Source: Thioclava sp. SK-1 (GTDB lineage Bacteria > Pseudomonadota > Alphaproteobacteria > Rhodobacterales > Rhodobacteraceae). Taken from it: a DNA stretch of 64,000 nt. The DNA lies in contig NZ_MDHA01000044.1 of assembly GCF_001705665.1 (NCBI RefSeq), forward strand, positions 186,001 through 250,000. Reading direction: 5' to 3'. Below the pieces are notes generated by a model, which was not told the origin of the DNA, searched no databases, and saw only the letters and a program-made list of their open reading frames with translations. The position numbers were made by a program, and so were the translations under genes. Shown piece after piece: positions 45,967-54,653 of this stretch. The first letter of the stretch is position 1, and every line of letters starts with the position of its first letter.

Positions 45967-46896
45967 TCAGCCATATAATATCGCCATCAGGGCAAGGGTC
46001 AGCGGGATCGTCACAAATGCCGCAATCGTCTGGGCGGTAATCATCGCCGCCATCAAAGGCGCATCGGCTCTCATTTGTCGCGCCAAAGAATAGGCTGACA
46101 CCGCCACTGGCAATGCTGCATAGATCATCGCCACCTGCGCCACGATTTCCTGCGGATGGACAATATACACCGCAGCAAACACCAGCGCAGGAAACACCAA
46201 AAGCTTCCCCACCGTTGCCCAGATCACCGGCCCAACCGCCGCATCCAACCCATCAAGGCGCAAATTCGCCCCCACGCACAGCAGCATCACCGGCAAGGTT
46301 CCCTGCCCCAACACCCGCGCCGTTTCATGCAGCACCGGAATTTCATGCCATCCTAACAGATTAAACACCATCCCCACCGCAATGGATAAAATCAATGGAT
46401 TGCGCAGCAGCTCTTTCACCGTAGCCAGCACCCGCCCGCCTTGGCCACCCCCCAGCATGGACGCCATCAGCGTCACAATCGAGACATTGACTACCGGCAC
46501 CAGCAATGCCGACCCCAATACCGCAATCTGCAACCCCTCATTGCCAAATAATGATCCCGCAATCGCCAGGCCAACGAATGTATTGAACCGGCTGGCACCT
46601 TGGATCACGCAGGTGCCTTGCGCCGGATCATATCCGCAAAGCTTTTGCATGATCCATCCAAACGCAATCGCGCCAAACAGCCCTGCATATAGGATAAATG
46701 CAAAATCTCCCAATGGGGCAGAGTGCAGATCCACCGCCGATATTTTTGCAAAGAACAAGGCGGGCATGAACACCCAATAAACGATCCGGTCATTGATGTT
46801 CCAAAATTCAACCGAGGGGATCCCCCCCCTGCGCAGGCCAAACCCCAGCACGATCAACAAAAATGTCGGTGCAATCGCAATCCAGATCGACGCCAT
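45967..46896 (-). CDS. AEC-family transporter
   Basis: A 309-residue membrane protein of the auxin-efflux-carrier family with about ten hydrophobic helices (IAPTFLLIVLGFGLRRGG at the start, FNTFVGLAIAGSLFGNEGL near 105, a second repeat after about 165). Bacterial members carry malate, malonate or other organic acids; the substrate here cannot be told. The DMT transporter gene upstream on the same strand may be cotranscribed (37-bp gap). Confidence 0.9.
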   Translation of the reverse strand: MASIWIAIAPTFLLIVLGFGLRRGGIPSVEFWNINDRIVYWVFMPALFFAKISAVDLHSAPLGDFAFILYAGLFGAIAFGWIMQKLCGYDPAQGTCVIQGASRFNTFVGLAIAGSLFGNEGLQIAVLGSALLVPVVNVSIVTLMASMLGGGQGGRVLATVKELLRNPLILSIAVGMVFNLLGWHEIPVLHETARVLGQGTLPVMLLCVGANLRLDGLDAAVGPVIWATVGKLLVFPALVFAAVYIVHPQEIVAQVAMIYAALPVAVSAYSLARQMRADAPLMAAMITAQTIAAFVTIPLTLALMAILYG

Positions 46897-46933
46897 ATCA
46901 TCCCCCCATCCCGCAACGTCGGGTCACACAACG

Positions 46934-47815
46934 TTAGCCGCCGATCACCACCAACATCAATGACACGATGATCAGGGCGATCCCCAGCCCCTCGCGCCGT
47001 TGCAATTTCTCATGAAAAATCAACCAAGAGGCACATAGAGTAAAGACCATTTCAATTTGCCCCAACGCCCGCACATAGGCGGCATTTTGCAGTGCGAAGG
47101 CAAAGAACCACCCGGCAGAGCCAAGGATCCCCAGCACACCAACCCAGATCGTCATGCGCCACCGCGCAAAGACCCGGCTAAGTTCTTTGGGCTCACGCAA
47201 GCGTAGCCACGCTGCCATCCCAAAGCTTTGCAACGTGGTCACACAGCCCAGCGTCACCAGCGCCCGCGCCAGCGCCGGCAGACCCTCTAATTGCAATGTC
47301 GCGCCGCGGTAACAGATCGCAGACAGGCCAAACAGACCGCCCGCCACGATCCCCAGAACGGCGGCCCGGCCCGCAACCCTCCCGCCCTGCGGCGGCTTTG
47401 ACAACACCAGAACCCCGACCAACCCGATGGCGATCCCGACAGCGGCAAGCGCGGTGATCGACTCGCCCAAGATCAAGAACGAAAACAGTGCAACCTGCAC
47501 GATCTCGGTCTTTGAAAACGCCACACCGACGGCGAAATTGCGCATCAAAAACAACCGCACCAAAGCCATCGTGGCGGCGGCTTGGGCAAACCCACCCAAG
47601 GCGGCAAAGCCCCAAAACGATGCGGGCAATGCAGGCATCTGCGCCCCCGTGCCCAACAGCAACAGTAAGGCCGCCAAAATGGCAATCGGTGCACCAAAGA
47701 CAAACCGCGAAAATGTTGCGCCCCCTGCCGATAGGCCCGAACCGGCCAACTTCTTTTGCAGTACAAAGCGACCGGTTTGTATCGCCCCGGCACAAATCGT
47801 TACAGCTATCCACAT
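46934..47815 (-). CDS. DMT-family (EamA) transporter
   Basis: A 293-residue drug/metabolite transporter with ten hydrophobic helices in two repeats; SKTEIVQVALFSFLILGESI closes the first and LCASWLIFHEKLQRREGLG the second. The substrate is unknown. It starts three bases after the stop of the lipocalin-like lipoprotein gene, so the leftward genes from the aldo/keto reductase to the AEC transporter are tightly packed and may form one transcript. Confidence 0.88.
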   Translation of the reverse strand: MWIAVTICAGAIQTGRFVLQKKLAGSGLSAGGATFSRFVFGAPIAILAALLLLLGTGAQMPALPASFWGFAALGGFAQAAATMALVRLFLMRNFAVGVAFSKTEIVQVALFSFLILGESITALAAVGIAIGLVGVLVLSKPPQGGRVAGRAAVLGIVAGGLFGLSAICYRGATLQLEGLPALARALVTLGCVTTLQSFGMAAWLRLREPKELSRVFARWRMTIWVGVLGILGSAGWFFAFALQNAAYVRALGQIEMVFTLCASWLIFHEKLQRREGLGIALIIVSLMLVVIGG

Positions 47816-47818
47816 AGA

Positions 47819-48319
47819 TCAGTGTCCAATTGCGGCTGGAAAATAGCCGTTAAATTCCAATATCTCACGCGCGGCCTTGCGTAAATCCGGACGGTCCTCG
47901 ATGCCTTTGCGGCCGATAATCTGCCCAAATTGCCCCGAAGGCGTGCCCAAAACGGCGATCCGGTAATCTTGATCGACCCATAGCACCCAAATTGGCTCGC
48001 GCCCAAAACCGGTGTCGGGCATCATCCGCGCCCCCGGCCCGGTCAGCGCAGCTACCCCGCCCAGATGGGTGGGTTTGATCCCGGTGCAATCCACCCCCGA
48101 CAGGGTGAACCGCGACGTTCCATCCCAACGCCAGTGCTGCGGCGCGCCGTGACACCCCTGCGTGGCGCTTTCCAATACCTGCCAATCGCCCGAAAACCGT
48201 TCGGGCGAAAATAGCACAATCGATGAAATCGACGTATCATCTGCACGCAGACTGACCCGCTCTGATGTTTGCGCACAGCCCGATACCAGCGCGACCAAAA
48301 GGCAGATCACTCGACGCAT
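47819..48319 (-). CDS. Lipocalin-like lipoprotein
   Basis: A 166-residue lipoprotein with a signal peptide ending SGCA (lipid Cys about residue 15). The mature part has lipocalin traits: the G-x-W motif in RFSGDWQVLE (about 42-52), central beta-rich sequence, WVDQDYRIAVLGTPSG, then IIGRKGIEDRPDLRKAAREI as the C-terminal strand and helix. Bacterial lipocalins (Blc) bind lipids in the outer membrane. The match is by pattern only. Its start overlaps the end of the next gene upstream by 13 bp. Confidence 0.7.
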   Translation of the reverse strand: MRRVICLLVALVSGCAQTSERVSLRADDTSISSIVLFSPERFSGDWQVLESATQGCHGAPQHWRWDGTSRFTLSGVDCTGIKPTHLGGVAALTGPGARMMPDTGFGREPIWVLWVDQDYRIAVLGTPSGQFGQIIGRKGIEDRPDLRKAAREILEFNGYFPAAIGH

Positions 48320-48660
48320 TCGTTGACCCTCAACCCCGAGGATGTCAGCACATCATTACATCCAAGCAATGGCTTGACCGGAGAGCAAGTGCCCGAGCGC
48401 GCAAGACACGCGCCGTCACATTGTGTGCTGGCCTGACAAGATTTGCCGGAATCGCCTGTGCGCATTACACATAGGCTGCCCAAGCCAGTGCTGGTCCATT
48501 GCCCACCATTGGTAAGACATTGCGCCTGCAACATCTCCATACGCGCCTCCCCCACCGGGGGTAGTGGCGCGGACGGATCCGCATCTGGCTGACAGGCCCA
48601 TAGCGCCAGCGGCAAAACCGCCAGCGCCAGCCGCCGATCAATACGGCATCGGATTTTCAT
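48307..48660 (-). CDS. Cysteine-rich small lipoprotein, unknown family
   Basis: A 117-residue exported protein. The signal peptide ends LWACQ (lipid Cys about residue 23). The mature region holds seven further cysteines in a pattern that suggests disulfides (CLTNGGQW, LCVMRTGDSGKSCQ, CDGACLARSGTCSP, LLGCND, NECVE). I do not recognise a family. It overlaps the aldo/keto reductase gene by 23 bp at its start and the lipocalin-like gene at its end, which argues for a real, translationally coupled gene. Confidence 0.7.
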   Translation of the reverse strand: MKIRCRIDRRLALAVLPLALWACQPDADPSAPLPPVGEARMEMLQAQCLTNGGQWTSTGLGSLCVMRTGDSGKSCQASTQCDGACLARSGTCSPVKPLLGCNDVLTSSGLRVNECVE

Positions 48661-49681
48661 GATGAACCTTATCCAAAGCCGTCATGACCGCTTCCGACAG
48701 CACCTGCCCTGCCGCATCCAGCACCGGCCCAAGCTGTTCGATAGAGCGCGCACCGATGATCGGCAAACAGGGGAAGGGACGCTGCAATGTCCAGGCATTT
48801 GCCATAGTGACCGGGTGCAGACCGTGCTCTTTGGCGACGGCGACATATTTATCCGCAATTGCAAAGGCACGCGGGTTTGCCCGCCCACCCAGATTGCCAT
48901 TTGCTTCCAAACGCGAATTCGCAGGCACCGCACCGTCGGCATATTTGCCCGACAACATCCCTACCGCGAGCGGCGAATACGCCAACAACGTCACGTCTTC
49001 ATGATGGCCAAGCTCTGCCAGGTCCAGATCATACAACCGGCACATCAGCGAATATTCATTCTGAATGGTCGCGGCGCGTGGACCATGCCCGGCCTCGGCC
49101 AGTTCCAACCATTTCGCCATACCCCAAGCCGATTCATTTGACAGGCCGAAATGGCGGATTTTACCTGCTTTGACAGCCGTTTCCAACGCGCCAAGGCAGT
49201 CGATCATATTTGCGGTGATCTGATCTGCACCCGGCTGTGTATCGGGCGCAAATTTCCAGTTTTGACGGAAATGATAGCTACCGCGGTTGGGCCAGTGGAA
49301 CTGATACAGATCGATGTAATCCGTTTGCAGCCGTTTCAGCGATGCGTCGATACAGCGCGTGACCGAATCGGCCGTCATCTCTTCGCCGTTGCGGATCATC
49401 CCACCGCCGCCTGCGATTTTCGTGGCGATCACAACATCTTTGCGCTTACCGGTTTTGGTCAGCCAATTGCCGATGATTTCCTCGGTCCGCCCTGCGGTTT
49501 CCGCCTTCACCGGGTTTACCGGATACATTTCCGCCGTGTCGATGAAATCCACACCACGTTCCAGCGCATAATCAATCTGTGCATGACCATTGTCTTCGTG
49601 ATCTTGCGACCCCCAAGTCATTGAGCCAAGGCAAATTTCCGACACGTCCAGGTCGGTCCGACCCAATTTAACCTTACGCAT
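48638..49681 (-). CDS. Aldo/keto reductase (Tas-like)
   Basis: A 347-residue NADP-dependent oxidoreductase. The catalytic tetrad regions are DFIDTAEMYP (Asp, Tyr), VVIATKIAG (Lys) and DLYQFHWPNRG (His); LGSMTWGSQDHED near the N-terminus and the insertion after the His match the E. coli Tas group. ATG 49681 (MRKVKLGRTDL) has GGAG upstream; the frame continues to 49741 but without family sequence. The substrate is unknown. Confidence 0.93.
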   Translation of the reverse strand: MRKVKLGRTDLDVSEICLGSMTWGSQDHEDNGHAQIDYALERGVDFIDTAEMYPVNPVKAETAGRTEEIIGNWLTKTGKRKDVVIATKIAGGGGMIRNGEEMTADSVTRCIDASLKRLQTDYIDLYQFHWPNRGSYHFRQNWKFAPDTQPGADQITANMIDCLGALETAVKAGKIRHFGLSNESAWGMAKWLELAEAGHGPRAATIQNEYSLMCRLYDLDLAELGHHEDVTLLAYSPLAVGMLSGKYADGAVPANSRLEANGNLGGRANPRAFAIADKYVAVAKEHGLHPVTMANAWTLQRPFPCLPIIGARSIEQLGPVLDAAGQVLSEAVMTALDKVHHENPMPY

Positions 49682-49744
49682 ATGATAGTCTCCGAAGTCT
49701 TGCGTCACATTCTGCGCGACCCTGCCATAGCGCGCGGACATGCG

Positions 49745-49768
49745 AAAGGCCCCACGCAGGGGCCTTTT
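49745..49768 (-). terminator. Intrinsic terminator after msrB
   Basis: AAAGGCCCC (49745-49753) pairs perfectly with GGGGCCTTT (49759-49767) around a 5-nt loop. The stem sits 35 bp past the msrB stop on the minus strand and ends in an A/T-rich pairing, so it can work on either strand. It separates msrB from the aldo/keto reductase cluster. Confidence 0.75.
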
Positions 49769-49802
49769 ATGTGCGTCACATCACAAGATGATGCCAAAGC
49801 GT

Positions 49803-50249
49803 TCAATCGATCTCGTCGATCAAATCGCCATAGCCTTCGGCCTCCATCTCCTCCGCAGGGATGAATCGCAATGCGGCGGAATTGATACAATAGCGCAAAC
49901 CGCCCTGATCTTGCGGGCCATCGGGGAAGACATGGCCCAGATGGCTATCACCATCGCGCGAACGCACCTCGATGCGGGTCATGCCGTGGCTTGTGTCGGT
50001 CAGCTCTTGCACATGATCGGTGATCAACGGACGGGTAAAGCTGGGCCAGCCACAGCCAGATTCGTATTTGGCCGCCGATGCAAAAAGCGGCTCGCCTGAC
50101 ACGATATCAACGTAAATCCCGCGTCGTTTTTCTGCCAGATACTCCCCCGAACCCGGCGCTTCGGTGCCCGACTGTTGCGTGATACGATATTGCTCGGGTG
50201 TCAGGCGTTCAATCGCGTCTTCGGTCTTGGCATAGGTTTTCAAGGTCAT
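49803..50249 (-). CDS. msrB: Peptide-methionine (R)-S-oxide reductase
   Basis: A 148-residue repair enzyme that reduces methionine-R-sulfoxide in proteins. It has [20 protein letters not shown] and the catalytic Cys in [11 protein letters not shown]. The two CxxC zinc pairs found in many MsrBs are absent (GEPLF and LGHVF where CGxPLF and CGHVF would stand), so this is the zinc-free form. ATG 50249 follows AAGGAGA. Confidence 0.95.
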   Translation of the reverse strand: MTLKTYAKTEDAIERLTPEQYRITQQSGTEAPGSGEYLAEKRRGIYVDIVSGEPLFASAAKYESGCGWPSFTRPLITDHVQELTDTSHGMTRIEVRSRDGDSHLGHVFPDGPQDQGGLRYCINSAALRFIPAEEMEAEGYGDLIDEID

Positions 50250-50423
50250 CCCTGTCTCCTTATCTTTGACCCAATAGATAAGCATTCATCGCCAAAGGAA
50301 AAGAGGGGCGCCCCCCATCCCCCTGACACACGAAGCTGTGATCGGCACGATCGCGTCAAGCGGTAGGGAAAACTGCCCCCCGGCCTTATCTTGTGAAAAA
50401 TCCCCAAACCAAAGGACTTGCCA

Positions 50424-51770
50424 GTGGCCGATCCCATCGACCCGACGACCGCGCAGACCCAGCATTCAGACCAGGGCGCACGCTACGCGCATGAGCTGTC
50501 GCGCCATTTGCGTTGGCTGGACAGCTTTACTGGCGCAGCCCTTGGTGTTTTGGCGGCCGCGTCGGGGATCTATACCTATCTTGGGGTGCGCTCTTTGCTT
50601 GATGACACGGGCGCGTGGACGACCTTTGCTGCCGTCAGCTATGCGCTGGCGGTCTCGGTCGGGATTTTTGTGTTTTGGTCTTATATGATGCGGCTGTTGC
50701 CGGCGATGCGCACCGCGGCGTCACGGCTGGGGCTATTGCTGTCTATGGCGCTGGGATCCTTAGCTATTGTGGCGATGTCCTCTTGGTTGAATGCGGCGGC
50801 TTTGGCTGGGGCCGCGGCAGTAGAGCAGCATCTGGCTCATACTGTGCAAAGCTATCAGACCGCGCTGGAACGGGCGCATGCGAAAACCATTGCGGGTCAG
50901 GCACTTGGGCGTGATGTGGCGCGGGTTCGCGATACGTTCGAAAGCCTGTCAGAACAAGAAGCCACCGGCGACCTGTCCGGCCTTGCCGGGCGTGGTGCGG
51001 TGTTTCGGGTGCTGACCCAAAAATCCGCCGAGCTGGAGGGGCTGGAAGCCCAGATCGCGGGCCAGGATCGCGCTGTAGATGAAGCATTTTCGACTGGCAA
51101 CGCGATTTTATCGCGGATGCGTGCGCTATCGGTTGAACCGGGCGCTGTAGAGGGGCGATCCGTCCGGTTCTCTGAAGAGGCTGTGCGCCTGTCGGCGATT
51201 ATCGCAGAACTACGGCAGCTGAACGTAGCCCCATTGGTGATGCGCGCCGCAGCCGATCTGCGTGATTCTGCGGTATTGCCGGATTTGGACGCCAGCACCG
51301 GCGCCGGACGCAGCGCCCAGCAAAGCACGATTGCATCCGTCATGGCACTTTTGGCTGACCGGGCGACAACATTGGAAGCCGCCACGCAAGAGGTCGCCAC
51401 ATTGCCCGATGTTCAGGATATTGAATATACAGCCCTTTCTGCCGCAGATGCGGTGATCCGCTATGCCGGGAATTTCGTGCCATCCTGGGCCGGTGCCATT
51501 GCAATTGATCTGCTTCCGGCAGTTTTGGTATTCATCTTGATGGTGACACAGGCGGCGATCCGGCAAGGCACCGGTGCCCACGCGCCCGAAGAACATATGA
51601 CCGTCGCAGAGCTGCGCCTTGCCCTGTCGGCGGCGCGTGATCTGGGTCTGTCGCCCAGGCCAAACCCCGACCAGAACGCGTCACCAAACGCAGGCAGCTC
51701 CCCAGCCGTTCACGCCGACGCAGCCGCGGATGCCGACACAGCCGCCTCCACCCCAAGGGCGCAGCCATGA
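50424..51770 (+). CDS. Unknown membrane protein with long helical region, partner of a ClpP-like protein
   Basis: A 448-residue protein of no family I recognise. The start is GTG 50424 with AAGGA seven bases upstream (a TTG lies at 50418). Three hydrophobic segments at about residues 35-56, 70-93 and 103-123 are followed by about 220 residues of Ala/Glu/Arg-rich, largely helical sequence likely to form a coiled coil. A last membrane helix lies at about 355-378 (IAIDLLPAVLVFILMVTQA), then an Ala/Pro/Asp-rich tail. The stop overlaps the next start (ATGA). It might be a scaffold or receptor for the ClpP-like protein; this is inference. Confidence 0.8.
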   Translation: MADPIDPTTAQTQHSDQGARYAHELSRHLRWLDSFTGAALGVLAAASGIYTYLGVRSLLDDTGAWTTFAAVSYALAVSVGIFVFWSYMMRLLPAMRTAASRLGLLLSMALGSLAIVAMSSWLNAAALAGAAAVEQHLAHTVQSYQTALERAHAKTIAGQALGRDVARVRDTFESLSEQEATGDLSGLAGRGAVFRVLTQKSAELEGLEAQIAGQDRAVDEAFSTGNAILSRMRALSVEPGAVEGRSVRFSEEAVRLSAIIAELRQLNVAPLVMRAAADLRDSAVLPDLDASTGAGRSAQQSTIASVMALLADRATTLEAATQEVATLPDVQDIEYTALSAADAVIRYAGNFVPSWAGAIAIDLLPAVLVFILMVTQAAIRQGTGAHAPEEHMTVAELRLALSAARDLGLSPRPNPDQNASPNAGSSPAVHADAAADADTAASTPRAQP

Positions 51771-52516
51771 CACCGGATTTACCGCGTCCAAACCCGATTG
51801 GCCGCGCCATCAAGGCGCTGATCGTCGTGCAAATTGCCATCGGTGCAACATTGATCGTGTTGGACTTGTCGGACAGTTTCAGCGGGGCAAGCCCATTGAC
51901 CGCGCCCGGCCCGTCGGGGCCCGAAACCCGGCCCTATTCCCCAAATGAGCGCCCCTCGGGTGTTCCGGGGCTGACGCCACGCAGCCAACCGATGCCAGAG
52001 CGGCTGGAGTTCACCGGCACCGGAACCGAACTGACGTTGACCGGGCAAATCGCACCCGGTGACGCCGCCCGGATAACAGATGAGCTGACCTTGCGGGCCG
52101 AAACCGGACAGCCGGTAACACAGATTGCGCTGGATTCCACCGGTGGCTCGGTCCAAGACGCGTTGGACATCGGGCGGATTGTGCGCGACAGCGGCATTGG
52201 CACCCGCGTGGACAGTGGTGCGATTTGCCTGTCCGCCTGCCCCTATCTATTCGCAGGTGGGATCACGCGCAGCGTGGCCACCGACGGCAAAATCGGCGTG
52301 CATCAACATTATTTCGGCAAAAACGCGATACTGCCTGCGTTTATGGCTGTAGAGGATGTTCAACGCGGTCAGGCGAATGTGATGGGCTATTTGCTGGAAA
52401 TGGGGATCGACCCGGCGGTGATGGAACCCGCCATGCGCACCGCGCCCAACCGGATCTATCTTTTGACACCAGAAGAATTGCGCCGTTTCGCGCTGACCAC
52501 CACGCCGGCCAGTTAG
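51767..52516 (+). CDS. Membrane-anchored ClpP/crotonase-fold protein (COG3904-like)
   Basis: A 249-residue protein with one N-terminal helix (about residues 13-33), a Pro/Ser-rich linker (about 40-75) and a ClpP-like domain (about 80-240). The domain shows IALDSTGGSVQDALDIGRIV, then ICLSACPYLFAGG with candidate nucleophile Ser156 flanked by Cys154 and Cys158, and IGVHQHYFG with candidate His179 or His181. The layout suits a periplasmic serine hydrolase of the ClpP superfamily; a third catalytic residue was not identified. It overlaps the upstream membrane-protein gene by four bases, so the two are translationally coupled. Confidence 0.8.
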   Translation: MTPDLPRPNPIGRAIKALIVVQIAIGATLIVLDLSDSFSGASPLTAPGPSGPETRPYSPNERPSGVPGLTPRSQPMPERLEFTGTGTELTLTGQIAPGDAARITDELTLRAETGQPVTQIALDSTGGSVQDALDIGRIVRDSGIGTRVDSGAICLSACPYLFAGGITRSVATDGKIGVHQHYFGKNAILPAFMAVEDVQRGQANVMGYLLEMGIDPAVMEPAMRTAPNRIYLLTPEELRRFALTTTPAS

Positions 52517-53529
52517 GACATGCCCAGCCGCGCCGATTGGTGATCACGAATGACGGTACGGATCCAGTCCAGTTTCTCACTGACTTTCGGGCCCAGAATG
52601 AACGGATAGAAACTGGGATGTCCCATTGCGGAATTCAACGCATTCAGCGCCACAGACAGGCTGATCCATTCTTCCACCACATCCTGAAACGGAGCCTGCA
52701 GCAGCTCGTGCATCAGGTCAAACCCACCTTGCGCATAGGGTGCCAGCCGCCCAAGCGGCGCCAATTGCCAGCTAAGCGCGGTTTCCATCGTATCGACCAT
52801 ATGGCATAAATGCGCCCAGCTTTCCGCGAAATCTTCCCACGGATGCGCGGTGGAATAGGCGCTGACAAAGCCCCGCTCCCATCCATCGGGCGGACCCAAT
52901 TTATAATGGCGTTTCAGCGCATCGCCGTAATCGGCGCGTTCATCCCCAAACAGGTTGCGAAACTCTGCCAGGCGCTGCGCATTGGGTTGAATCAACGCCT
53001 CCCAATAGGCATGCGCACTTTCGTGACGCAAATGCCCGATCAAGGTGCGGTAACTTTCGCGCATCTGTTCACGTTCCGAAATCCGATACTCGTCATCGGC
53101 CTCCGCGATATTCAAGGTGATCAGACCGTTTTGATGGCCCATCACCACCTTGCCTGTCGCATCCGGCCCCTTGAAATGGAACCGTGGGAAACGTGCACCG
53201 GCACCATCCGTCAGTGGCAGATCCAAATGGCGCAGCATGCGCATCAACATCCGTTTTGCCGCCTCAAACTTGGCCCAGCGTTCAGTGTTTCCCTTAATCG
53301 ACAGATCGGGAATGACCTCGGTATGGGCGCAAGACAGGCACAGACCATCCGCACCTTCCAACGCCTGCCAATTGCAGCCAATGCGCGCGCGATTCTTGCA
53401 AGTGGCCGCCTCTGGCGCAGCCCTCATCCCCTCACCGGGGGCAAACACCAACGCCGCACCACATGACAGGCAGGATAAATTGTCAAAATAAATTTCAGCC
53501 CGGCAATGCGGGCAGCGGTGGCGGATCAT
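52513..53529 (-). CDS. Putative zinc-binding metallopeptidase with N-terminal zinc ribbon
   Basis: A 338-residue protein. The N-terminus has CPHC, CLSC, CKNR and CLSC pairs (about residues 6-70), a zinc-ribbon arrangement. The C-terminal domain carries HLRHESAHAYWE (about residue 165; HExxH-like HESAH) and later DERADYGDALKRHY and HPWEDFAESWAHL, fitting the putative zinc-binding metallopeptidase family (Zn_peptidase_2). The target is unknown. Its stop overlaps the stop of the convergent ClpP-like gene. Confidence 0.85.
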   Translation of the reverse strand: MIRHRCPHCRAEIYFDNLSCLSCGAALVFAPGEGMRAAPEAATCKNRARIGCNWQALEGADGLCLSCAHTEVIPDLSIKGNTERWAKFEAAKRMLMRMLRHLDLPLTDGAGARFPRFHFKGPDATGKVVMGHQNGLITLNIAEADDEYRISEREQMRESYRTLIGHLRHESAHAYWEALIQPNAQRLAEFRNLFGDERADYGDALKRHYKLGPPDGWERGFVSAYSTAHPWEDFAESWAHLCHMVDTMETALSWQLAPLGRLAPYAQGGFDLMHELLQAPFQDVVEEWISLSVALNALNSAMGHPSFYPFILGPKVSEKLDWIRTVIRDHQSARLGMS

Positions 53530-53863
53530 TGGTGCGTGTCCTTGTTAGAAAAGGGCCAGATATCTAAGGGAATTCACGTAAATTCAGCATAGCGGTATTA
53601 TATCTCTTGGCCTCAGATGGGGCATATGCACCCCACGGCAAGACTGCAGGTCAAAGAATATCACACCGCCCCGCCCAGTATAGCGTGATCACCAACCCGG
53701 CACGTTTTTACCTCCCAACGCTTGGGTCATTGGACATATGCCAAGCCGTTTCAGGCATGTTTGATGACATCATCACGGAACCGTGATGCTTGATTCCCCA
53801 GAAAATTCATGGCCGATAAAATCTAGCGAAAGCATTAATTTAAGGCAAAAGTCGGCTTTTTGC
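53530..53863. other. Gene-free stretch upstream of bphO
   Basis: No gene was found here. It contains the divergent upstream region of the metallopeptidase gene and an 18-bp perfect palindrome, CATCACGG-AA-CCGTGATG at 53771-53788, which is a good candidate operator. The DNA is less GC-rich than its surroundings. Confidence 0.5.
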
Positions 53864-53888
53864 GGAACCAACTCTCTGCTAAACTGTT
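53864..53888 (+). promoter_or_regulatory. Candidate EcfG (general stress response) promoter for bphO-bphP
   Basis: GGAAC (53864-53868), 16 bp, then TGTT (53885-53888) fits the alphaproteobacterial EcfG consensus GGAAC-N16/17-cGTT. It lies about 110 bp before the heme oxygenase start, in the right orientation. No better sigma-70 promoter was seen close to the gene. Confidence 0.5.
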
Positions 53889-53996
53889 GAACGTGCTGAA
53901 ACCAATGTTCCGTATATGTCTTTTGACGCATTATTTTTGTCAGAAGCTTGTATGGATGACCTGCCCGCATGTGCGTGAGGCCGGAAAGAGTGTAGA

Positions 53997-54653
53997 ATGA
54001 CCCAACGTCTTGCCGCCGGATTGGATAGGCAGACCTTTGCAAACAGACCAGAACGCGACGCCACCTCTGGCGGCTTGCGTAGCGCTTTGCGTGATGGATC
54101 GCGCATGGCCCATGATCAGCTTGACACAGGGTTTTCATCGCTTGATTTAGGGTATGACGGCGATTACGCAGTCTTCCTACTTGCACATGAGCAGGGTTTG
54201 CGGTGGATTTTTGACCATATAGACCGCGCAGCACCCATCCCGACGGCGCAAGCATTAATGCCGGCCATGTTGGACGCGCTGGGCAATGACATCATGGCGC
54301 TTGGTCATCAACCACTGCCACAAAACCCATCCGACAACGCCGTCCTATTATGTCCTTGGGCGGTCGATTATGTTGTATTAGGATCGCGGCTGGGCACCGA
54401 GGTTTTGCGCCGCCGCCGTGCTGCAGCGGTCGCAAGCGCGCAAACACATACGCCCGCCGACAGCTATTTCGCCCTTCCCTTTGATGCCGCCATGTGGCGC
54501 GAATTTTGCGTGATGGCCAGCCAAGTCTGCGACCGTGACCCTGTTGCCAAGCGCGCCATCGCAGACACCAAAGCCTGCTTCGCCGCATTCGACCTTTCTT
54601 TGACCCAAAGCCGCCGCCACATGTCGCGCGCGCCGACGGAACATATGCTATGA
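53997..54653 (+). CDS. bphO: Biliverdin-producing heme oxygenase
   Basis: A 218-residue heme oxygenase that opens heme to biliverdin, the bacteriophytochrome chromophore. The N-terminal helix LRSALRDGSRMAHDQLDTGF carries the likely proximal ligand His39; YAVFLLAHEQGLRWIFDHI and YVVLGSRLGTEVLRRR match the family core, including the distal Gly-rich helix. The stop overlaps the ATG of the phytochrome gene (ATGA), the classic bphO-bphP arrangement. Confidence 0.92.
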   Translation: MTQRLAAGLDRQTFANRPERDATSGGLRSALRDGSRMAHDQLDTGFSSLDLGYDGDYAVFLLAHEQGLRWIFDHIDRAAPIPTAQALMPAMLDALGNDIMALGHQPLPQNPSDNAVLLCPWAVDYVVLGSRLGTEVLRRRRAAAVASAQTHTPADSYFALPFDAAMWREFCVMASQVCDRDPVAKRAIADTKACFAAFDLSLTQSRRHMSRAPTEHML

